From Stramenopiles sp. TOSAG23-3 (taxonomy: Eukaryota > Sar): DNA of 18,300 bases. The position numbers and the translations under genes were made by a program. Below the pieces are notes generated by a model, which was not told where the DNA came from, did no database searches, and saw nothing but the letters and a program-made list of their open reading frames with translations. This document shows positions 1-6,463 of the stretch, piece by piece; position 1 is the stretch's first letter, and the number at the start of each line of letters is the position of its first letter. The stretch spans positions 1-18,300 of the forward strand of contig LT642431.1 in assembly GCA_900128585.1 (NCBI GenBank), in the 5' to 3' direction.

Positions 1-74
1 TGTAACACTAACTCCCTGCTAGTTTTTTAATTGAAAAAAAGTTCACACATATACACACATACACACATACAAAC

Positions 75-134
75 ACCCTCTTCTTCTTCTCTATATCATC
101 TTCTATCTTCTTCTCTTCTTCTTCTTTTTTTTCA
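75..134 (+). promoter_or_regulatory. Polypyrimidine (CTT-rich) tract upstream of the GFA gene
   Basis: This is an almost pure C/T stretch of CTTCTT units lying about 65-205 bases before the candidate start codons of the GFA gene. A CA-rich microsatellite precedes it at about 42-75. Similar tracts, pyrimidine on the coding strand, lie before several other genes in the window. A core-promoter or 5'UTR role is inferred from position only. Confidence 0.35.
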
Positions 135-280
135 TCAACAATTTTATGGGCGCCACTTCCATATCTTTTTTGGAACTTTAAACCCATTGTTCGTAATGAA
201 TGTTTCAAGTTTTGAAATGTATCTCTGCAAACGATAGTCTATATTGTTGGATCTGTCTTCGCACAGTAGGACATAAACCT

Positions 281-854
281 ATGTCTCGTTGTACTAGATA
301 TGGAAATGGCGCGGCGTGCGTATACAGTGGGAGTTGCACCTGCGGGGCCATTACCTACAGGATAAAAAACGGCAATGCCAGCAGGCAGCCTCCCATTCGG
401 AAAGTAGACATATGCCACTGTTCACAGTGTAAGGAAGAATCAAAAACCTACAAAGATGAGCGTTTATTAGAGAATCCTGGAGCACCGTGGATGGCAGTTC
501 CTCGCGCGGGACTTCAGTTTATTTTTGGTAGCTCGTTGCAAAAAGAGCATTTTTGCGGAAAGGGGATCCTGCCAAGACTGCGGGGACCCGTTGTACATAC
601 AGTATGATTGTGAAAAGCACACGACAATGGTTCACATGGAAACGTTAAAATCCCCACCGATGGAAAGTATTGCTTCACAGATCGTCTTTAATCACATTCA
701 TTGCAAAAGCGAGCTTGAAGAAGATTCCAAAGGCAATGCTATTTACAGCGAAAGCCAAAGTTGGGAGCCCGACCCGTGCAGACCACAGGGGGTGCCAGTT
801 CCAGAATTGTGTTATGAATGTTTTCAATTGTTAGATTCTTGCAAATGTGCTTAA
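281..854 (+). CDS. GFA / CENP-V-like zinc-binding protein, interrupted by a +1 frameshift
   Basis: This looks like a GFA-fold (Mss4-like) protein, the family of bacterial glutathione-dependent formaldehyde-activating proteins and eukaryotic CENP-V-like proteins. The zinc-ligand signature is spread over two frames. The first frame, open from before 281 to a stop at 607, has GSCTCGAITY (the CxCG knuckle) and DICHCSQC, followed by AVPRAGLQF. The second frame, ending at 854, has AERGSCQDCGDPLY, which is the family's usual ERGFCxxCGxxL block. The frames would join in register if one base in the A-run at about 541-545 were absent. No GT-AG intron of suitable length is seen there. The downstream half also has a Cys-rich tail (CYECF, CKCA) that I do not associate with the family. 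I chose ATG 281 because the GFA fold normally starts close to the CxCG knuckle. An in-frame ATG at 200 is possible, and neither has a strong start context. Substrate unknown. It may be intact with a sequence error, or a recent pseudogene. Confidence 0.7.
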
Positions 855-1222
855 ACGAATAATTTTTCCAAAACCTCTTCTGTAGAGTATTATGATTGCC
901 TTAAATAAAAAAATTCACTAAGTACTTTTTTTTAAAAAACAAAACATTTTGCATGTTATATTTTTTCAGAACAACCAAGTACTCCTCCTCCTCGTACTTT
1001 AATACTTACTGAACATCGTATCTTACTTTCCTTCGTGCTTACCACGGAAATCGTAAATGAAAGATTTTACAAAATCATATAAAAGAATCAAAGTTCTTTT
1101 TAGTTCAATCATAAATAATTAGATTTGGATACATACCAAAACACGCAAAGATAGAATGAATCGAGGAAGCAACAGCAACAACTGTGATATTAATACCCGA
1201 GAATGCAGACAGAGCCAGTCCT
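855..1222. other. Convergent 3'-3' spacer, 368 bases
   Basis: This is the AT-rich spacer between the ends of the GFA gene (+) and the membrane-protein gene (-). An AATAAA hexamer lies about 50 bases after the GFA stop (near 904) and could act in polyadenylation. Unlike the other three convergent spacers, it holds no clear copy of the fold-back repeat. On the minus strand, a string resembling a branch point plus acceptor (TATTAAT then CACAG) lies near 1190. A donor-like GTATGT lies near 1135. A short downstream exon of the membrane-protein gene therefore cannot be excluded. Confidence 0.5.
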
Positions 1223-1630
1223 TTATAGAAAGAAATATTGCTTCGCTGCTATATATGACGACTTCATCTCGTAAGCATAAGGAATGTAGTGGTGTGGGCA
1301 AAAATTAGACAATGCCTCCTTGGATAAGACGTAAGGCAGGATCACATACAACATTGTCAACGCAATCAAAGAAACGATGAGTGTCAAAAATGTGTAAAGC
1401 ACACAGCCCCCGGCCTCCCAGAACTTTTTCCCTTGATTTACAACATACACCCCGTTTGTGTATTCCAAAATAGAAAACAACCTCGTTCTGCTAAAATAAC
1501 CCGTGCTGGATTTTTCCCCTTCTCCCTTCTCGTTTTCTTCCTGCTGACCCCCCGGGCCCCAGACTACTAAGGCTAGGGTGGCGACTGCAACAGAGAAGCC
1601 AACAAGTACGAATCGCAAGGGGCACGGCAT
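1223..1630 (-). CDS. Small putative membrane protein, unrecognised
   Basis: I do not recognise this 135-residue protein. It starts MPCPLRFVLVGFSVAVATLALVVW, a hydrophobic stretch of about 20 residues that could be a signal peptide or signal anchor. A polar, charged segment follows at about residues 27-45, then a second strongly hydrophobic segment at about residues 76-102 (FLTLIVSLIALTMLYVIL), consistent with a transmembrane helix. The C-terminal part (SNFCPHHYIPYAYEMK) is polar and aromatic. The likely topology is one or two membrane passes. Base composition over the frame is far richer in GC than the flanking spacers, which supports real coding. The C-terminus is uncertain: the frame stops at 1223, but another minus-strand frame immediately downstream is rich in hydrophobic residues, so an intron or frameshift is possible. 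Confidence 0.5.
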   Translation of the reverse strand: MPCPLRFVLVGFSVAVATLALVVWGPGGQQEENEKGEGEKSSTGYFSRTRLFSILEYTNGVYVVNQGKKFWEAGGCVLYTFLTLIVSLIALTMLYVILPYVLSKEALSNFCPHHYIPYAYEMKSSYIAAKQYFFL

Positions 1631-1859
1631 AGTAGCCTCTTACCACCCCCCCGTCTTTAGAAAAACTTGAATCCACACGCCAAACGGCTTGAAAATTAAA
1701 ATGAGAAATTTACCGAGCGGTGGGTATCCCCGATAAAAAATGGGGGAGAAAAGGTCCTCTTTCAATCTTTGAAAATCCACCAGCGATCATCCAAACCTGA
1801 AAAACAATGTTCGCACGGTTAACAATTCGATACAAAGTTTACCGATAAAAGTAATACTG

Positions 1860-1982
1860 GAAGGGAGAAGAGAGAAGGGAAAAGAAGAAGAATAGAAAAA
1901 GAAGAAAAAAAAACGACGTGATGATGATGATGGATGAAAAAAAAAATGAGAAAAAAAAAAGAAGAAGAAGAAGAAGAAAAAC
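1860..1982 (-). promoter_or_regulatory. Purine tract (+) / polypyrimidine tract (-) before the membrane-protein gene
   Basis: On the plus strand this is nearly uninterrupted A/G (GAAGAAG units and A-runs), broken only near 1914-1935 by a GATGATGATGATGGATG stretch. On the coding strand of the minus gene it is therefore pyrimidine-rich, lying 230-350 bases upstream of the start at 1630. It mirrors the tract upstream of the GFA gene. Such asymmetric purine/pyrimidine DNA can exclude nucleosomes or form triplex structures; that role is inference. Confidence 0.35.
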
Positions 1983-1990
1983 GATGTACC

Positions 1991-2006
1991 GTACCAGTAC
2001 TGGTAC
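1991..2006. repeat. 16-base perfect palindrome
   Basis: GTACCAGTACTGGTAC reads the same on both strands. It stands just beyond the purine tract in the divergent spacer. It could be a dimeric transcription-factor site, but that is inferred from its shape alone. Confidence 0.5.
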
Positions 2007-2089
2007 CTGTATATTAATACTTGTACGACAGATCTCAGCATATTCAGCAGCCATTATTTTAAAATTTAATAACTGTTTATAATGAATGT

Positions 2090-2121
2090 ACTAGTCTACT
2101 ACCGTAGACAATTAGACTAGT
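2090..2121. repeat. Nested inverted repeat, 9-base arms
   Basis: ACTAGTCTA (2090-2098) and TAGACTAGT (2113-2121) are perfect reverse complements. Inside them GTCTAC (2094-2099) and GTAGAC (2104-2109) form an overlapping smaller inverted repeat. It lies about 470 bases upstream of the minus-strand gene start and about 1.1 kb from the plus-strand gene. Confidence 0.45.
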
Positions 2122-2514
2122 CAAATTAAAATGTACAATACTCCTCGTACGCTAAAATAGAAGACTGACTAAATGTAATAATCCAGAAGGAGAAGAAAAG
2201 ACTAATAAAATATTAATAATAAATGTCACTGGTATTATTGTATTATACCGTAGTACAGTAGTAAAGATTGTAATTAATAAGTAAATGAAGAAGGAGTAAG
2301 AAGTCTGAAACTTAAAAAAACAATTACGAATATTGATAGAGAATATACTATGGTTAGAATACCTCTTCTAAATAAAATAGACACTAAAAATATACGTTGT
2401 TTTTTAAGAAGAAGGAAGATGAAGGAAGGGTCCATCATTTTAATACTATTTTATTATTAGGCTATTTACATTAAAATATCTATACACATTATACTAGTAT
2501 TATTAGAGCTAATA

Positions 2515-2538
2515 TAAATTAATTAATTAATTAATTAT
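2515..2538. repeat. TTAA-type microsatellite
   Basis: This is a run of about five AATT/TTAA units in the middle of the divergent spacer. It is a simple self-complementary repeat, and no function can be read from it. Confidence 0.6.
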
Positions 2539-3235
2539 TGCCAATAAAAAATCAGCAGAGATAACATAAAAAAATAACGTTCATTATATTATTTGCTCTG
2601 TTTATGTAAATTATATCAACTAGGTAAATTTAAGTACATTATTTATGTATTCTTCAATAAAAAAATCTTTTTTGCGAGTCTTGAATTTTAAATCGTACCT
2701 CTATCGATACTAACTAACTACACTTTAGAACGACTATGAAGTAAGAAAGTAATTAACTAAGAAAGTAGAAGTAACAAATCTGAAATCAATAAATATTATT
2801 ACAGGTATTATTATATTTTTTATATCTAATACGATTTTGTTTTAATATTTATAATAGGCACATAGTACAGTAGCATAACACACACTTGATGATGACGTTG
2901 GTTTTTTTTCATCCGGGGAGGAGATGATGATGGTCTGTTTATTATTAGTACTCTTCTGGACAGGTTTAATTATAATATAGACTTTCAGTTATAGACGACT
3001 ATTTAAATTACCAACCTTCTGATAACGATGGGACTAAAAGTAGAAATGATTTAAACAAACTATTATGTACTTGACAAGAAAAGGCATCGTGTACAAATTT
3101 ATGATTTAAGATTGAATTGTGCAAAAATTTTTTACGGGTTGTGAGTTTGGATCATACGGTGTACATTGTATAGTACAAGATTGGTCGTGTGTAGAAAAAG
3201 TTCTGTCTTTCTGGAGAACGAACGTACAGTCAAAA

Positions 3236-5557
3236 ATGGCTTCCAAGTACGACGATAGGTTTGAAGTTCAGTCAGAAGGAAAGTATGGGGAAGAGAATGC
3301 TGGGAGTAAATTCGACGAAGGCAATAGTAGACGGCGTGCGCCGCCGCCGGCGCGAAAGCCGCCTCCCTCTGGCAAAGGGAGGGTTCTTCCACCCCCGTCT
3401 GGAACCAGGCCCGGGCACCTTTCGGCCGTTAGTCGGGCGAGGCTGAAGTACGCCAAACCGCCGAGCAACAAACCCGCGCCCGCGGGTGCAGCCGCCAGGG
3501 CAGAGTATCGTCGCATTGCGATGCAGAAAAAACAGGCCCAAGAAGCCGCAAAGAAGAAAGACGACGAGGAGAACCAACGGTCCCACAACTACGAACAACC
3601 CGCGCCCACGTACTCGTCCAAAGTGGCCGACGACGAAGAGGAAGAGGGGTACGGGGACAATATCATCGAGTCCAGGAGTTTCCCTGCCGACTTGCCCCCT
3701 TCCGAGGACGACGAAGAGAACGACTCTTACGAAGTGGATGAGATCGATGACGATGCCTGGCGAATGACTTCGTCGAAATCGGGCGGGCGCAACAAGAGCG
3801 CCTCGTCCCGGCAACGGTCTCCGAAGTCCAACGAATTCTTTTCGGACGACGATGGCGACAGTGATGGGTTTTATATTCCAGACTTGAACGAAGTCGACCA
3901 CGACGACCTGAAGGAGGAATTTGGCCTTGATTCGTGGGCGGACAAAAACAAAAGGGGGAGGGGGGGAGACCGAGGAAAGCGGACCCCCCAAAAGCAGCGG
4001 AGCCAGAACAATTCTAACGGCCGAGCCAGGGGAAAAGTTCTCTCGAGCAAAAAGGTGCTGAAGCAGCAGCCCGAAGGGTACTTTGAAGACGACGACGACG
4101 TAGAAGAATTTGGGGCCCCGCGCAATAGCGCGACGGACGACGGGACCGTTGCTTATGATTTGTCGCCTCAACACAGAGAGCGGCAGATGGAGATTAGCGT
4201 TGGTGATACGGTGGAGGCAAAGGCAAGGGGTTGGTTGAGATTTTACGGGGGGGTGGTGAGCAACGTGGACCACCGCGCAGGGACATATGAAGTAAGTTTT
4301 CATGATGGCGAGGTGAAGGGTGGCATTCCTCCCAGCGACATTGTGCTGATAAATCAGGCCAACGAAAAGAAAAACGGGCCGGCACCACGACGAACCAACA
4401 GCAGCTTGACGGAGCGGTCGTCCCCGAAGCTGAACGAAACGAACCTTAATGGTGTCGAAACGTTGATTTCAGACGATGCAAGAAAACGGCGCCCAGATGC
4501 GATGAGGGGGTTGACGACCGGGCATGATCCAGAGGGGAAAGTACAAGGTCCCGCGCAAGTGGAATCGCCGAAAGGCTCCTCCACCGAGCCGCGGGGTACG
4601 AAACGCGACAAGATGACGTCGTACAACGTAGGCCTTGTTCCGACGCGCCGCAGCGATCTGTTTAAATTTCTTGTGCTGCCACCCTACAAGGGTGTAAACA
4701 AAAACATTCGTTGCTACATTATACGCCATCGTTCAGGGGCGAATCGGTTCAACCCGCTGTATACATTTCACGTCGAACAGAACGGCAAAAAGAACTCCAG
4801 GCAACTGATGGTTGCACAAAAGCTAATGGGGTGCACCAGCACCAACTTTTTGATATCACTAGACCGGGAAGACATGGGTAAGTCGTACAATAGTCGCAGC
4901 AAATGGTACATGGGAAAATTGCAAGCAAAGAAGGGCACAGACGAGTTTGTTTTGTACGATCGAGGAATGAACCCAACCGACCTTGTGGACCTGGTAAAGT
5001 CCACCAAGTGGGAAATGAAAGAAAGTGCAGCGCGCAGAGAAATGGCCACGGTTGTCTACAACAGAAAGAAAGACGTCGCGAAGTCGCGAAGGATGGAGGT
5101 GTCTTTGCCTGCCGTTGTTCGAGACGATGGGAAAACTGTGACCGAAGCTCAGTTTCGCCCGTTTACCGATGAAGACAGCATGTACAAATTATTCAGCGAG
5201 GTAAGAGAAGAAGGGAAACAGAACGTGAAGGCGACCGAGCGTATTTTGTGCTTGCAGAATAGAATGTTCAGCGCTGGTAAAACCAGTATCTTGAGCGACT
5301 TCAAAGGCCGTGCGAACGAAACGAGTGTAAAGAATTTTCAGTTGTGCGTTAGCTATCCATCTTCCTCGGAAAATCACACCAAGTTTATGGAGACCAAGCT
5401 GGGGAAAGCGGAAAGGCTGGACCCCGAGCGGGTGTTGCTTCAACTTGGAAGAGACTCGGAGCGTTTTAACGTTGATTTTACATACCCGATGTCTTTTTTT
5501 GCGGCATTCGGTATCTGCTTGACGCGTTTTGCAACAAAAGCGGTAGAAGATTTTTAA
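3236..5557 (+). CDS. Tubby-like protein with an N-terminal disordered region and a Tudor-like domain
   Basis: This is a 773-residue protein. The C-terminal third (about residues 475-773) matches the Tubby domain along its length. It has LFKFLVLPP, RCYIIRHRSG (residues 492-501, the basic strand used for phosphoinositide binding in the family), TSTNFLISLD, YMGKLQAKKGTDEFVLYDRG, SVKNFQLC, LLQLGRDSERFNVDFTYP and the buried C-terminal helix FFAAFGICLTRFA. Residues about 320-372 (VGDTVEAKARG to DIVLI) look like a Tudor/agenet-type barrel. The first 300 residues are low-complexity: Pro/Arg-rich, then a basic helix (EYRRIAMQKKQAQEAAKKK), then acidic patches. Tubby proteins bind PI(4,5)P2 and carry membrane receptors into cilia through IFT-A, and the basic helix could play that adaptor role (inference). 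I chose ATG 3236 because of its good context (A at -3, G at +4) and the higher coding quality from there; the frame opens earlier, at 3119. No introns are needed. Confidence 0.9.
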   Translation: MASKYDDRFEVQSEGKYGEENAGSKFDEGNSRRRAPPPARKPPPSGKGRVLPPPSGTRPGHLSAVSRARLKYAKPPSNKPAPAGAAARAEYRRIAMQKKQAQEAAKKKDDEENQRSHNYEQPAPTYSSKVADDEEEEGYGDNIIESRSFPADLPPSEDDEENDSYEVDEIDDDAWRMTSSKSGGRNKSASSRQRSPKSNEFFSDDDGDSDGFYIPDLNEVDHDDLKEEFGLDSWADKNKRGRGGDRGKRTPQKQRSQNNSNGRARGKVLSSKKVLKQQPEGYFEDDDDVEEFGAPRNSATDDGTVAYDLSPQHRERQMEISVGDTVEAKARGWLRFYGGVVSNVDHRAGTYEVSFHDGEVKGGIPPSDIVLINQANEKKNGPAPRRTNSSLTERSSPKLNETNLNGVETLISDDARKRRPDAMRGLTTGHDPEGKVQGPAQVESPKGSSTEPRGTKRDKMTSYNVGLVPTRRSDLFKFLVLPPYKGVNKNIRCYIIRHRSGANRFNPLYTFHVEQNGKKNSRQLMVAQKLMGCTSTNFLISLDREDMGKSYNSRSKWYMGKLQAKKGTDEFVLYDRGMNPTDLVDLVKSTKWEMKESAARREMATVVYNRKKDVAKSRRMEVSLPAVVRDDGKTVTEAQFRPFTDEDSMYKLFSEVREEGKQNVKATERILCLQNRMFSAGKTSILSDFKGRANETSVKNFQLCVSYPSSSENHTKFMETKLGKAERLDPERVLLQLGRDSERFNVDFTYPMSFFAAFGICLTRFATKAVEDF

Positions 5558-5662
5558 GACGTAAATACATCGAAGCACCAAAGGAAAAAAATTAAGCATC
5601 ATTTTCTCTGTTCTTGAGAACCCGAAGTTAAAAACTTTATACCGCTTAAATATGATACCTTC

Positions 5663-5785
5663 AAATAACAGCCATTATTTTTGTTAAAAAAAAAGAATAC
5701 TTCTCGTAGGATAAGATGACATTACACATTAACACGACACATTATTTTAACTTACAGCTAAAAACAAAAAATTGGCGCTGTTATT
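5663..5785. repeat. Outward-facing inverted pair of fold-back core copies
   Basis: A minus-oriented core (AAATAACAGCC, then ATTATTTTTGTT) at 5663-5686 and a plus-oriented core (ACAAAAAATTGG, then CGCTGTTATT) at 5761-5785 flank about 75 bases. The copies are diverged: the first has ATT in place of AATT, and the second carries GGCGCTG in place of GGCTG. AATAACAG and CTGTTATT can still pair. They belong to the same family as the large element at 5983-6262. Confidence 0.55.
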
Positions 5786-5982
5786 GAAAAAGTGTTTTTT
5801 TATTTTCAAGTTAATTAAAAATTTATCTCATTCACGAGTGAGATATCGGATGAGGAAGTTGACTAGGGGGTCTTTTGACAACGACGCAATTCCACACACC
5901 GATTCGGATCATGCATGGAGTACACATGAGAATGATAATCAAGTCTAAGTGACAAGGGTATTATTGATTTAGTAACATCTCA

Positions 5983-6262
5983 GGAGCAGAGATAACTTCG
6001 CAGTTTATGAAGAAGACAAATTTTAAAAACAAGAAAATTGGCTGTTATTTAAGTAACATAATTAAAATTAATGTACTGCAAACTGAACTCTAAATGAAGA
6101 AGATAAGTTTTCAGTTCGCAGTACATTCAGTTCGCAGTACATTAATACTTTAAATAAAACAGCCAATTTTTCTTGTACTTAAATTTTAATTACTTAAAAT
6201 AACAGCCAATTTTTTGTTTTTAAATTTATCTTCCTCATGTACCGCGAAATTGGATCTGCTCC
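5983..6262. repeat. Fold-back (MITE-like) element, 280 bases, long imperfect terminal inverted repeats
   Basis: The left arm starts GGAGCAGA (5983-5990) and the right arm ends with its complement TCTGCTCC (6255-6262). Between them the arms match over roughly 90-110 bases with scattered differences: TTCGC, ATGAAGAAGA against ATGAGGAAGA, TTTAAAAACAA, then AATTGGCTGTTATTT and TTAAGTAA. The right arm has an extra internal copy of the core. Near the centre, CAGTTCGCAGTACATT is repeated exactly in tandem (6112-6127 and 6128-6143), and its complement lies in the left arm (AATGTACTGC, near 6070). No open frame for a transposase is present, so this would be a non-autonomous element or a structured 3'UTR element. 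Confidence 0.7.
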
Positions 6263-6312
6263 TTTTGTCCATGAAAGTAGCTATATGTCCAGAGTTTGGC
6301 TTTTTTTTATAT

Positions 6313-6337
6313 AAACAAGAAAATTGGCTGTTTTTTT
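6313..6337 (+). repeat. Solitary fold-back core copy
   Basis: A single plus-oriented core (AAACAAG, then AAAATTGGCTGTT) is followed by a T-run. Its partner arm is not obvious locally; it could pair with the minus-oriented copies at 6152 or 6197. Confidence 0.5.
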
Positions 6338-6463
6338 ATATAAATCGTAATTGATATAAAATGAAAACATACTATATAAATTTGTTTTTTTAATCGTATA
6401 CGTCCCAGGACTTAACTCCCAAATTAATCTATTTTCCTTATCTTTCACCCCCACCACCCCACT

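Larger units (their letters stand above)
1631..3235. other. Long divergent promoter spacer, about 1.6 kb, very AT-rich
   Basis: No convincing gene is seen here. Open frames at 1787-2054 (minus) are poly-Phe/Ser readings of a purine tract. The spacer holds a GA/GAA tract (1860-1982), a 16-base palindrome (1991-2006), an inverted repeat (2090-2121), a TTAA-type microsatellite (about 2515-2538) and a small GC-rich GGAGGAGATGATGATGG patch near 2917. It must contain promoters for the membrane-protein gene (-) and the Tubby gene (+), but no TATA box stands out from the AT background. No tRNA-like T-loop box was noticed. Confidence 0.6.
5558..6463. other. Convergent 3'-3' spacer rich in fold-back repeats
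   Basis: This is a 906-base AT-rich spacer between the Tubby gene and the LRR gene, which point at each other. At least six copies of the repeat core occur here in both orientations: 5663-5686 (-), 5761-5785 (+), 6025-6050 (+), 6152-6176 (-), 6197-6221 (-) and 6313-6330 (+). There is also a short hairpin, ATCTCA/TGAGAT, near 5824-5843. No coding frame is supported. Confidence 0.7.

Noticed and set aside
525-560. Very short intron (GT at 528 to AG at 545 or 547) as the cause of the GFA frame change
   Set aside because: Removing 18 or 20 bases does not bring the two frames into register, and an intron of that size would be extraordinary here. A single extra base explains it better.
1787-2054. 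Two minus-strand open frames rich in Phe and Ser
   Set aside because: They are translations of a purine/pyrimidine microsatellite tract (poly-Phe runs) in non-coding DNA.
3272-4303. 343-residue minus-strand open frame opposite the Tubby gene N-terminus
   Set aside because: It is the complement of a GC-rich, Asp/Glu-rich coding region, where stop codons are rare on the other strand. It has no domain features and overlaps a confident gene.
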